Assembly: GCF_029238425.1 (NCBI RefSeq)
Contig: NZ_JAQWGB010000067.1
Coordinates: 1 to 64,000 of the forward strand
Direction: 5' to 3'
Source of the DNA: Flavicella sp.
Lineage (GTDB): Bacteria; Bacteroidota; Bacteroidia; Flavobacteriales; Flavobacteriaceae
Length of the DNA stretch: 64,000 nt
In this document: positions 34,450 to 43,686 of the stretch, one piece after another
How the letters are laid out: the number at the start of each line of letters is the position of its first letter
Position numbering within the stretch: the first letter of the stretch is position 1
The notes under the pieces: generated by a model
Databases searched by the model: none
Told to the model about the DNA's origin: nothing
The model's input: the letters and a program-made list of their open reading frames with translations, nothing else
Position numbers and translations under genes: made by a program

Positions 34450-37400
34450 TTAATTTAAAATTGTTTTAATTATGTTCACCTCACCAATCAAACCAGAAGG
34501 CAGGAGCACCTGCTCACTTTTCTCATCGTAGTGTCTCCTCGTAATAGGTTCAAGATAGCGGTCTTCCTCTTTTCCTAGCTCATCACCTATAAGTCTATTG
34601 ACCCAATGATTGGCAACTCTTATTTTAAGTGTGTTTTTACCTGTTTTTAATAATTTAGTGATATCCGTTTTATAGGGTGGTTTCCATACAATTCCAGCCT
34701 TTTCGTTATTCACATAAATTTCAGCAAGTTCACATACCTTTTCTAACTCAAGGATATAACTTGCTCCGTTTTCAATAAAATCATCGGATATTTCTATATC
34801 TTTTTGGTAGGTCGCAGTCCCTGAAAAATATTTTATCCCTTTATCCATATGTGTGTGCAATGACGATAAGTTTTCGAAAATTATTTGTTCTGGCGCCCCC
34901 CATCCTTGAGGAAAACTAACCTTCCAGTCTCCACCAATCAATTTTGTTTCAACATCCGTTTTACGAACAGTAGGTGTCATTATTTTGGTGGAAGTACTAT
35001 TTCTAAAGACAACAAAGGTTGCACCATAAGGCTCTAATGTAAAATTAGTTTGTACACTATTCCCTTGAATATTATAGTTGTCGCAGTTTTGAATCTCACC
35101 TGTTTCTGGATTCCATAATTCTGGTGTTTTACCATCAATCCTAAATCTTCCTTTAATAGCTACCTCCTTATCAGACTGATTCGAAACAAAATACAAATCC
35201 TGACCTTCAAGCTTTCGATGCAGATACATTACATCAGGTTCTTCTTTAACATCAGAAAACCAATCAAAATCAGGATGTATTTTTTTATTTCTCAATACTT
35301 CCTCCATAGGGATTCCCCAATATACTATCCCTTTACCAAGCGAATTTTCTATTCTATCCTCCTTAGTTACTCCCCAAATATCATCCGCTAACTTCTGAAC
35401 CTCTTTATCGGTGTCTGGGTAATTCACCAACGAAGGTGATTTTTGAGGTTTGGGTGCATACAAAGTAGCACCATCAATAACCAGTTGCTTAATTGCTGCA
35501 AGCAGTTCTGGAGTAAAATCGATATTTTCAGGCAACATAAGCACTTCATACGACGCTCCATGTGGCAATACCAAACGCCCCTCTTCTACTTTCAAACGCT
35601 TTACAATGGTTTCTGTGTTACAAGCTGACCAAGCATATCCTTGAGGTGACAATTTTCGATACCAGTCTTCTTTATAATTTCTACTAAGCTCTCTATCGCC
35701 ATAACATTTAGAACCAGGTGGATATGCAAAATAAACTGAATTATCTGCTCCTTCTCCGATAAATGCCAATATATCACCTACAAAATTTCCTTGTTGCAAT
35801 AGATACTGACAACGCGCCAAGTAATCAAAATATGGAGATGCCATATTCCACCATGTAAGTTTACGATTCATAGCAATTCCCCATGGAACCATTTGCCACC
35901 CGGGTAAAGACTCATCAGGTTGATGTGCATAATCGTGAAAATAAAACATATTTATCCCCAATGCAAAGGCCTGATCTCCTGCCTTTTTAAGATTATAGGG
36001 GGCATGTCTCCAATCACCTCGAGAGGAAGTAAAGGCTTCAGCTGCTACCACCTTCTTGTCATACAAATGAGAAGATGCAATTGCCTCCATAAAAGCACCA
36101 TTGGGACGCATCCCAGGATTATCACCTGCATTGGGACGCACCCAAAATTCAGTCATAGGTTTGTCTACTACAGAAGGGTATGCAATTGGATCCATCATAT
36201 TTTGCTGCGCACCAGAAGCTTCTGCTTGATAGTTTAAACCATTGGCCTCACACAATTCTTGAATTTTCATATAGCAATTCTCTTTGTATAGATCAGCAAT
36301 CGTACGTCTAAAATCCCATAGAAAGCGTTCAGATTCTTCCATACTCCCAACCACTTCATCACACAAAACAGGTAAATACGGAGTCATATCATATCCTCGA
36401 AGCTTTTTAAATTCTTCCGGAAAATCTTCAGTCCAGTTAGCAGCATAGGCTTCCCAGCTGTCTGTTAAAAAATGTGTAAAAGATTTGTCTATAAACGCAC
36501 GATTATCATCGGCCAAAGTTTGAGGACCTGCTTTAAAATAATCAGTCACATGTTTGGCATTCATTTTATCACATTCCAATCCTTTTCCGGCCTTTGTTGC
36601 AGGATATGTGGTGCGACCCGTAGTAGTATAGCCTATACGAATGATTTCCCATTCACCTTCTGGAGCTTCCCAATCTAGGACACCCTCTGAAGAAAGGTGT
36701 GAAGTGATATCAATCAATGAATTTTTACGAATACTCCAATTATCTTTTAATGGAGTTTCAGAAAAATAATCACGTCCCCTACGAATGAAATTAGATGATT
36801 TTTTTAGAAAATCATTCATTTTCAAGATAGAGGCATTTGTGTTCGCTCCCATTAATTCAAACTCATGAAAGCTGAAATAATCATTTTCGGGTTTACGTCT
36901 CCCTGGCTTTGTCATAACCAACTTAAAATATTTGGCTGTGATTGCTTCAAACATTTTTACCGCTTTCGGTGCCGCTACAGACATGTTCTGCACTTTTATA
37001 AACTTCCTACCATCCTTAGAATACTCCAAAACGTATTTTGCAGGACGCTCGTTTTGGTTTGTAAGAACATCTGTTATTGCTACTCCAGTTGCCGTAAAAG
37101 GTTTTTCAAATTCAATTAGTAGCGCTACCGGTTGATCTGAATCGGCAGCATGATAAAATTTTGCCGCAGAAACTACATTTGCATCCGTTGCATTTTCGAG
37201 ACCTTCCGATTTATGTGTCGAACTTACTGTAAAGTGCTGCTCATACATAGAATTTTTAGTAGCTGTAGTTGTCGGATAAGCCATCACAGCAACATCTTTA
37301 TAAAAATTAAGATTGGCTGGGGGCTGTTGCAAACTTTTTTGAACTCTTTGCCCACCTTTTACATAAGATTTTGAAAATGTAATTTCTTTCATTGATTGTT

Positions 37401-37803
37401 GTGGACTGACCCATGGTCCTCCGGAATGACTCCAACCATCACAATTGTGAATACTAAGACGCAAATCGTATTTCTCAGCCTCAGAAAAAGCATGTTTCAC
37501 CATAGCTTTCCATCCCGGTGACATATAATCATAAACCGGTTTTCTGTCTTTAAACTCGTCGGTATTGATACCAAGTGTAAGAATCGTTGCTCCTCCTATT
37601 CCTTGATCCACCATCGCTTTCAAGTCTTTGGTAATCCCCTCTTTGCTAATATGTCCGTCTATCCAATGCCACCAAACATGTGGCCGGGATTCAACAGGAG
37701 GATTTTTAAACCCTGCTTCCAATTCGCTATGTTTCATGTTATTCAATCCGCAAGAGGAAAGCATAATTAGTAGGAAATAAAAAATACTATTTAAATATTT
37801 CAT
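34450..37803 (-). CDS. GH106-type alpha-L-rhamnosidase, lipoprotein
   Basis: A 1117-residue enzyme with a lipoprotein leader (LIMLSSCGL, Cys18). The GH106 N-terminal signature is clear: FKNPPVESRPHVWWHWIDG, then KDLKAMVDQGIGGATIL. Around residues 225-305 there is a discoidin-like insert (AKYVLEYSKDGRKF, KYFKLVMTKPGRRK), and the last 150 residues form a jelly-roll sugar-binding-like domain (ELAEIYVNNEKAGI, KNTLKIRVANHWVNRL). GH106 enzymes remove terminal alpha-L-rhamnose with inversion and calcium. The length suits the family (about 1000-1150). It is predicted to be anchored facing the periplasm or the surface. It follows the T9SS beta-helix gene at 37861 by 57 bp. Confidence 0.88.
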   Translation of the reverse strand: MKYLNSIFYFLLIMLSSCGLNNMKHSELEAGFKNPPVESRPHVWWHWIDGHISKEGITKDLKAMVDQGIGGATILTLGINTDEFKDRKPVYDYMSPGWKAMVKHAFSEAEKYDLRLSIHNCDGWSHSGGPWVSPQQSMKEITFSKSYVKGGQRVQKSLQQPPANLNFYKDVAVMAYPTTTATKNSMYEQHFTVSSTHKSEGLENATDANVVSAAKFYHAADSDQPVALLIEFEKPFTATGVAITDVLTNQNERPAKYVLEYSKDGRKFIKVQNMSVAAPKAVKMFEAITAKYFKLVMTKPGRRKPENDYFSFHEFELMGANTNASILKMNDFLKKSSNFIRRGRDYFSETPLKDNWSIRKNSLIDITSHLSSEGVLDWEAPEGEWEIIRIGYTTTGRTTYPATKAGKGLECDKMNAKHVTDYFKAGPQTLADDNRAFIDKSFTHFLTDSWEAYAANWTEDFPEEFKKLRGYDMTPYLPVLCDEVVGSMEESERFLWDFRRTIADLYKENCYMKIQELCEANGLNYQAEASGAQQNMMDPIAYPSVVDKPMTEFWVRPNAGDNPGMRPNGAFMEAIASSHLYDKKVVAAEAFTSSRGDWRHAPYNLKKAGDQAFALGINMFYFHDYAHQPDESLPGWQMVPWGIAMNRKLTWWNMASPYFDYLARCQYLLQQGNFVGDILAFIGEGADNSVYFAYPPGSKCYGDRELSRNYKEDWYRKLSPQGYAWSACNTETIVKRLKVEEGRLVLPHGASYEVLMLPENIDFTPELLAAIKQLVIDGATLYAPKPQKSPSLVNYPDTDKEVQKLADDIWGVTKEDRIENSLGKGIVYWGIPMEEVLRNKKIHPDFDWFSDVKEEPDVMYLHRKLEGQDLYFVSNQSDKEVAIKGRFRIDGKTPELWNPETGEIQNCDNYNIQGNSVQTNFTLEPYGATFVVFRNSTSTKIMTPTVRKTDVETKLIGGDWKVSFPQGWGAPEQIIFENLSSLHTHMDKGIKYFSGTATYQKDIEISDDFIENGASYILELEKVCELAEIYVNNEKAGIVWKPPYKTDITKLLKTGKNTLKIRVANHWVNRLIGDELGKEEDRYLEPITRRHYDEKSEQVLLPSGLIGEVNIIKTILN

Positions 37804-37860
37804 TGTTTTGTTATTTGTTATGTTTATCTAAGTTTAAACTACTTTTTGGTTAGATTCCTT

Positions 37861-39885
37861 TTAACTTTTAATAATCTTTCTTTGATATTCACCCTCTTCG
37901 GTTATTAAATTTATTAGATATACTCCACTTGACAAATCTGATACATCAATAACTTCAGAAGGATTATTTATTCTTTTAACGAGTCTACCATTGATATCCA
38001 TTATTTCAATTTGAAAAGATTGAATTGCCGTTTCAATACCAAATTTCTCTTCTACAGGATTCGGTATTATTTGAAACATATCTTTATTTTTTAATTGATC
38101 TTCTCCAATAGAAAGAGGATCACAGTCAAAAGAAAAGTTAGAAGTACTCACATTTTTACCGGCATTTATACCCGTATCAATTGATGAAATTTTTGTTTCA
38201 TTATATTGATTATCGCATTCAATTTTAATGTTAGTACTGTTGATAACTTGAATTCCCTCTGAGACAGCCGCATCCCCATAGAATTTATTCCCTTTCAGCA
38301 CTACATTATCTACATCCCTGAAAATAGGAGCAATCCCTACTCCATCATTCCCAAAAGTATTGTTGATAAAAGTTATATCTTGAAGTAAAGGTTCTGGAAA
38401 ATCTTTAAAAGATGATGAATTCAAATAAAGTGGCCATCTTCTAATTTCAGTAAAAGAATTGTTACGGATCATTATATTCCGTGGGAAAGGCCCTTCATTG
38501 AAAGTACCAACTTCATTTGTAAGAATAATTCCTCCATCAAGATTTGTCCCAATATTATTCTCTATCAAGCCGTTCGGTGAACGAATTAACATGGCATAAC
38601 GACGTTGCCCGCCAAATGTATTGTTACGAATTATATATCCTGAGTTGGATTTATTAAGATTCATCACAAATGTTGTATTCTCTTCTAGAACGGCTCCAGC
38701 AACAACTCCCTCAATTGCACTTACAGTTGTAACATCATTACCCGAAGTAGCTGCTACGATGGTTTTGCCTAAATCTATACCATTTTTCATATCAACGAAT
38801 AAAAGGGTATCTCCCACTGAAAAACTGGAAGCATCATCCATTTGAAATTGTGTTGAGGAACTTTTTCCGGTAACATAATAGTAACTCCCAGAAAGATTGA
38901 TGGCATCATCACAAATTCCATCTATATAACAATTCTCGATGATAGGACCTTGTTTGTTTTTCTTACAGTGAAATCCATCTCTATAACCCGATATAAGGCG
39001 GTCTGTTCCTGGCCTTCTTCGTATTTGCACACCATTCATTCGTATCTCTCCTTTATTCTCAATGATTCCAAACATCAAAGAGCGCGCTGAATAAAAAGTA
39101 AGGTTTTCACAAGTTATATTTTTACTTCCCCTTATATTATTTAAAGTCCCACCGACACCGTAAACATCAATTGTAAATCTATCATTCAACTGCATATCAT
39201 CTAATGCACTATGACTATTAGACTTCAGTGTTAATTCGACTGTATTATTTGTCAATTTTGTACTAGCATCAATCCATACTAGTGAATTTTTTATGTTATA
39301 ACCTGAGGCTTCCCATATCATTCCCCATGGATGAGGGCGTCCCACATCTCTATAATTATCCGTTGGAATAGGATATCCAGTATCTATCTCAAGACTAAAT
39401 TTTTTATTCGTTTCATCAATATTTTTAATGGTTCCTTGTGTCCAAGTTAAAGGATCATAATCAAACTTTATATCTTTGATAAGAATATTATCAGAATCTA
39501 AAATTTGCACACCTAAAATTCGAGGTTCAATAAGCATCTCTGCTCCATTTCCTAGAATAGTTTTGTCCTTTGCACCTGTAAACTCTAATAGTTTACCGCC
39601 ACCTAAACATCTGTATACTTTATCCTCAAAATGCAAAGTCGCAGGTAAAGGGTCTGCAGCAAAATCTTTTACGGCCTCTTGAATGGCATCCAAGTCATCA
39701 GTTACACCATCACCCATAGCACCATAATCACTTACATAATAATCATTTGCAACTGGCTGATCCAAATTAGGTTCAATATTCTCTTCTGGCGTAATATTTC
39801 TTCCGGCTTTAAATAATGTTGCATGCACTTGACTTTCTGTAATACTGAATAAACTTAATAATATTAGTAGTTTGATTTTTTTCAT
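37861..39885 (-). CDS. GH110-like beta-helix protein with intact Asp set and T9SS tail
   Basis: A 674-residue exported protein with a signal peptide to about residue 22 and a YVSDYGAMGDGVTDDL opening at residue 50. It is most similar to the proteins at 14332 and 16690 (shared WTQG, HPWGMIW, RRRPGT, GPIIENC), but here the GH110-like set is complete: Asp303, His306 (YRDGFHC) and Asp326-Asp327. A T9SS type A tail covers about residues 600-674 (IEIMDINGRLV, VSDLSSGVYLINL). It is therefore the best candidate for a secreted active enzyme of this subgroup, and the natural comparison for the two altered copies. The gene upstream ends at 39887, one base before this start codon. Confidence 0.74.
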   Translation of the reverse strand: MKKIKLLILLSLFSITESQVHATLFKAGRNITPEENIEPNLDQPVANDYYVSDYGAMGDGVTDDLDAIQEAVKDFAADPLPATLHFEDKVYRCLGGGKLLEFTGAKDKTILGNGAEMLIEPRILGVQILDSDNILIKDIKFDYDPLTWTQGTIKNIDETNKKFSLEIDTGYPIPTDNYRDVGRPHPWGMIWEASGYNIKNSLVWIDASTKLTNNTVELTLKSNSHSALDDMQLNDRFTIDVYGVGGTLNNIRGSKNITCENLTFYSARSLMFGIIENKGEIRMNGVQIRRRPGTDRLISGYRDGFHCKKNKQGPIIENCYIDGICDDAINLSGSYYYVTGKSSSTQFQMDDASSFSVGDTLLFVDMKNGIDLGKTIVAATSGNDVTTVSAIEGVVAGAVLEENTTFVMNLNKSNSGYIIRNNTFGGQRRYAMLIRSPNGLIENNIGTNLDGGIILTNEVGTFNEGPFPRNIMIRNNSFTEIRRWPLYLNSSSFKDFPEPLLQDITFINNTFGNDGVGIAPIFRDVDNVVLKGNKFYGDAAVSEGIQVINSTNIKIECDNQYNETKISSIDTGINAGKNVSTSNFSFDCDPLSIGEDQLKNKDMFQIIPNPVEEKFGIETAIQSFQIEIMDINGRLVKRINNPSEVIDVSDLSSGVYLINLITEEGEYQRKIIKS

Positions 39886-39886
39886 T

Positions 39887-40834
39887 TTAAATATTAGTTT
39901 TTATATAATCTGCATATACCTTATTAATATCAATAGTTTCACTATTTCCTTGATGTACCAACAAACGATATCGAAGAATCGTAGGTTGTTTATTGGAGAG
40001 AGGAACTGAAGTTGCTCCAGGAAAAGGATAGACCGCATTTTGCATACTACCTTTGGCACGTAAAATCCAATAATCCTGAGCACCAGGATTATCCGGGTGA
40101 CATAGAATACTTAACCCAGCCTGAGGACCTATCTTCCCATAACCCCATGAAAAATCCATCCATCCAATAGATTTTACCGGGAATTTATTTGGCTCAATAG
40201 TTCCTTTTGAACCTGTAAAATGAATGTCTTCAGGAAAAAGAACCCTACAAGAAAAACCACCATAGCCTTTATCGTTTTCCGATCCTCCAATACGCATATT
40301 TTTCTCAAGAGCGAGTAATGATATTTGAATATCAATTTGTCTGTAATCATTTTCCCTTGGATACACTTTTATTGTAGTAATTTCCTTAACTACAGGTTTT
40401 TTCTTTCCATCAGAGTCCAGCCATTTATTAGTTTTCCATAAAACTTTTGATTGAATAATTTTTGCATTCCCTAGCACTTTTAACTCTTTTACGGAGGAGA
40501 TCTCCCAATAAAAATCTTTTATTTCCCAGGAATTCCCTAAACGTTTGTCACCAATATATAATTGACGCCATGCCCAAAAAACACCTCGATGATGTGGATG
40601 ATCAGCAGGAAAGTCTTCTGTTAATTTTTGTCCATCTAACCCGTAAATCGGATGGATATAATTAGTTCTATTAAAAGCTCCATTAAGAGATTTTTCAGCA
40701 ATCTGATATGCTAAGATGCTGTCTTTATTCTCAACAAAATAAACCGCATCTTCATGGATTCTGACCTCCACTTTTTGAGCATTTATCAAGTTTGCTAAAC
40801 TTATAAAATAAATAAAAATGATTATTCGATACAT
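39887..40834 (-). CDS. DUF6807 (PmoA-like) family secreted protein
   Basis: A 315-residue protein with a Sec signal (residues 1-19). The HPIYGLDGQKLTEDFP and DHPHHRGVFWAW segments are typical of the DUF6807/PmoA-like family often found in Bacteroidota and Planctomycetota glycan loci. The fold is expected to be beta-sandwich; no biochemical role is settled, and the methane-oxygenase name is historical. The conserved His-His pair could bind metal or substrate. It sits one base from the T9SS beta-helix gene at 37861, so the two are translationally close, and it heads the run that ends at 33013. A possible promoter lies in 40835-40984, but I could not define it. Confidence 0.82.
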   Translation of the reverse strand: MYRIIIFIYFISLANLINAQKVEVRIHEDAVYFVENKDSILAYQIAEKSLNGAFNRTNYIHPIYGLDGQKLTEDFPADHPHHRGVFWAWRQLYIGDKRLGNSWEIKDFYWEISSVKELKVLGNAKIIQSKVLWKTNKWLDSDGKKKPVVKEITTIKVYPRENDYRQIDIQISLLALEKNMRIGGSENDKGYGGFSCRVLFPEDIHFTGSKGTIEPNKFPVKSIGWMDFSWGYGKIGPQAGLSILCHPDNPGAQDYWILRAKGSMQNAVYPFPGATSVPLSNKQPTILRYRLLVHQGNSETIDINKVYADYIKTNI

Positions 40835-40984
40835 TGAATCTTATTTCTTGTCACTAGTTATATGTTCCTTTTTTTTCGTTTATGCTAGAACATAGAGAAT
40901 TTTTAAGTTGTTTATCTCCCTTAATAATTCTAGAAATAGTGATAATTAGTTTTTTGAGCTATATTAATTCCGAAACCTTATTTT

Positions 40985-43135
40985 CTAAATATTTAATTTT
41001 CCATTTTTAATAAAGGGTTGCTTGTAAAGTCTCACTCCCAAGGCAGCTTTTATGGCATTTGCCACAGCCGGTCCTGCGGGCGGTAACGTAGGTTCTCCTA
41101 AACCAGTAGGAGCTATATCACTTTTAACAAAATAAGTTTCTAGCCTTGGGGTTTCATTCATTCTTATAAGTCGATACGAATCAAAATTTAAATTTTGAGC
41201 TGCCCCATTTTTTAAATCTAAATCTCCATACATAGCATGGCCTATACCATCTATCACGCCACCTACACATTGATTGTCTGCTCCCAATGGATTTACCACA
41301 ACACCACAATCAACCGCACAATATACTTTTTTCACAATAGGCAATTGATTTTCAATGATAACTTCAGCTATAAGAGCCACATGCGTATTATGACTAAAAT
41401 ATGAGCTAAAACCTTGATAGGTTCCATTTGGAGCTTCACCCCAATTTGCCTTTTCCGTAACCAAATTAATCACACCTTCCATTCTTTTAGGGCTGTATGC
41501 CATTCTGCGATCAGAAGTGTCAGCTTTCTTCAATAACTCTAATCGTAAACTAACAGGATCTTGTTGCAATTCTTCGGCCAATTCATCCATGAAACTTTGT
41601 TCTGCAAAAGCCAAAATATTGGATATAGGTGCTCTCCATGCCATGGTAGTCACCCTACTTTTTATTCTAGCTATATCAATCTGATAGTTTTCGATAGAGG
41701 CAGCTGGAAAAAAATTAGCCCTAGAATCATTGATATTCCCACCAACTGCTATTTCTTTTAGGTAATAACTAGTAACCTTACCATTTTTAATACCTGCCTT
41801 GATTTGATATTTAACTTTAGGCCTGTAGAAGCCGTTTGCAAAATCGTCTTCTCTTGAATTCACCATTTTTATAGGCTTCTTTACCAAGTGAGAAATTTCT
41901 GCTGCTTCCAACACAAAATCATTTTTTAACCTTCTACCAAAGCCACCACCAATTCGAGTCATTTCCAACTCTATATCATCCCTATCTCGTCCCAATAAAC
42001 GAGCAACTGCCATTGCCGCCCCAGTTGGGGTTTGAATAGGTCCTACCAAATGAACTTTATGCTTTGTTACATTGGCATAAAAATTCATAGGTTCTAAAGT
42101 GTTATGCGGTAAAAAGGGAGCTTCATATACAGCAGAAACTATTGTATCAGCGTCATCCAACGCAGCTTTCACATTCCCATCTTTTCTTCTAGTTTTTAGC
42201 TGAGAAGGATTCTCTTTCTCTACTAAATCCAGCATTTTTTTATCCTGTTGTGTCGTACTTTCTAATTTTTCATTTGAAGTCCATTTTACCTCAATTAGTT
42301 TCTTTGCTTTGAAAACAGTCCATGTGTTAACTCCAACAATGGCTATTTTATTTTTGAATTCAATTACATTCAAAACTCCAGATAAGTTCTTTGCTTCATC
42401 TGCATTAAAACTTACAATTTTTTGTCCAAAAGAAGGTGGTCTAATAACAGTAGCAATAAACATTCCTTCAATTTTATAATCTAACCCAAACAACGGTTTT
42501 CCGGATACAATTTTATCTAAGTCTACATTTTTAATATGTTGTCCAATAATTTTAAACTCTGATGGATCTTTTAATTTTATTTTAGTGGGTACTTTTAATT
42601 TTGTCGCATCTTCTACCAACTCTCCATAACCTAATTGATCACCCCTCCTATTATAAACAATCCCATTTTCCGCATGACAATCCTTTACAGACACTTTCCA
42701 TCTCTTTGCTGCAGCAGTGATAAGCATTTGTTTGGCTGCAGCGCCTGATGTTCTCAATGGCAACCATGAAAACTCAATTGATTTACTTCCGCCGGCTCCT
42801 TGTCTTTTATATTTTTTTATATCAAGTTTAGCTTGCTCCACAATTACATTTTCCCAAGCTACATCTAACTCTTCTGCAATTAACATGGGCAAAGATGTTT
42901 TAACACCTTGACCAATCTCAGGGTTAGGTGCATAAATTATTACCTTACCATCTTGTGCAATTTTAATGAAGGCATTAAAATTAAGAAAACCTGAACGTGC
43001 TTGCTCTTCTGAAAGTATCGTAAGAGGATTTTTGGCGTTTAAAAAATTAATTCCAAACAATAAACCTCCACTTGCAAACAAGGTAGATTTTAAAAACTGT
43101 CTCCTACTTGAATCTGTCTGATTTGTTGCTTTCAT
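40985..43135 (-). CDS. Molybdopterin hydroxylase large subunit (isoquinoline 1-oxidoreductase beta-like), Tat-exported
   Basis: A 716-residue xanthine-oxidase-family subunit. A twin-arginine leader is present (SRRQFLK, residues 10-16), so it is exported folded with cofactor. Landmarks are NPEIGQGVKTSLPMLIAEEL, the molybdopterin-contact region GGGFGRRLKNDF, and a C-terminal GLGEPTLPPAGPA with the family's essential Glu. The family oxidises aldehydes or N-heterocycles at the molybdenum centre using water. The small [2Fe-2S] subunit is encoded immediately upstream with a 13-bp gap. No FAD subunit or cytochrome is adjacent, so the electron acceptor is unknown. Within a PUL, a periplasmic aldehyde oxidation of a released sugar is the simplest inference, though an unrelated passenger role is possible. 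Confidence 0.88.
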   Translation of the reverse strand: MKATNQTDSSRRQFLKSTLFASGGLLFGINFLNAKNPLTILSEEQARSGFLNFNAFIKIAQDGKVIIYAPNPEIGQGVKTSLPMLIAEELDVAWENVIVEQAKLDIKKYKRQGAGGSKSIEFSWLPLRTSGAAAKQMLITAAAKRWKVSVKDCHAENGIVYNRRGDQLGYGELVEDATKLKVPTKIKLKDPSEFKIIGQHIKNVDLDKIVSGKPLFGLDYKIEGMFIATVIRPPSFGQKIVSFNADEAKNLSGVLNVIEFKNKIAIVGVNTWTVFKAKKLIEVKWTSNEKLESTTQQDKKMLDLVEKENPSQLKTRRKDGNVKAALDDADTIVSAVYEAPFLPHNTLEPMNFYANVTKHKVHLVGPIQTPTGAAMAVARLLGRDRDDIELEMTRIGGGFGRRLKNDFVLEAAEISHLVKKPIKMVNSREDDFANGFYRPKVKYQIKAGIKNGKVTSYYLKEIAVGGNINDSRANFFPAASIENYQIDIARIKSRVTTMAWRAPISNILAFAEQSFMDELAEELQQDPVSLRLELLKKADTSDRRMAYSPKRMEGVINLVTEKANWGEAPNGTYQGFSSYFSHNTHVALIAEVIIENQLPIVKKVYCAVDCGVVVNPLGADNQCVGGVIDGIGHAMYGDLDLKNGAAQNLNFDSYRLIRMNETPRLETYFVKSDIAPTGLGEPTLPPAGPAVANAIKAALGVRLYKQPFIKNGKLNI

Positions 43136-43148
43136 AGTACATCTAAAA

Positions 43149-43610
43149 TTAGTTCATTTCTTCTGCCGCCTTTGCCACCGCATCTTCAATTCTATTGTAT
43201 GCAGCACATCTACAAATATTTCCATGCATTGCATTTCTAATTTCCTCAGTTGATGGTTTATTATTTTGATTTAAAAAAGATGCAGCTGTCATGATTTGAC
43301 CAGATTGACAATAACCACATTGAGGAACATCCACCTCTTTCCAAGCTTTTTGCAACGGGTGCGAATTATTTTCAGACAATCCTTCTATCGTTTTAATTTC
43401 ATTTTCTCCAATGGCACTAATTGGTAACAAACAACTTCTAATTGCGACCCCATTAAAATGAATAGTACACGCGCCACATTGACCTATACCGCAACCAAAT
43501 TTAGTCCCCATCAAACCAAGTGTATCTCTCAATACCCAAAGCAATGGAGTTGTTTCGTCCACATCTATTTTATAAGACTTTGCATTGACTTTTAAATTAA
43601 ATACTGCCAT
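43149..43610 (-). CDS. [2Fe-2S] subunit of the molybdenum hydroxylase (IorA-like)
   Basis: A 153-residue electron-transfer subunit with two [2Fe-2S] sites. The plant-ferredoxin-type cluster ligands are Cys40, Cys45, Cys48 and Cys60; the second, helical cluster uses Cys98, Cys101, Cys133 and Cys135. Size and order match the small subunits of isoquinoline 1-oxidoreductase and CO-dehydrogenase-type enzymes. It has no signal of its own, so it is presumably carried out with the Tat-tagged large subunit encoded next. It lies 76 bp downstream of the GH78 gene. Confidence 0.93.
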   Translation of the reverse strand: MAVFNLKVNAKSYKIDVDETTPLLWVLRDTLGLMGTKFGCGIGQCGACTIHFNGVAIRSCLLPISAIGENEIKTIEGLSENNSHPLQKAWKEVDVPQCGYCQSGQIMTAASFLNQNNKPSTEEIRNAMHGNICRCAAYNRIEDAVAKAAEEMN

Positions 43611-43686
43611 TGTTACTGATTTTATTCAACTCATAAACTAAATTTTCGACTATTTAAATAGGTCCATTTATTTAGAGCTTTGAAAA

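Noticed and set aside
40863-40893. TGTTCC...TATGCT as a seventh operator upstream of the DUF6807 gene
   Set aside because: The second half-site does not fit TGTnCT at 21 bp; similarity is too weak.
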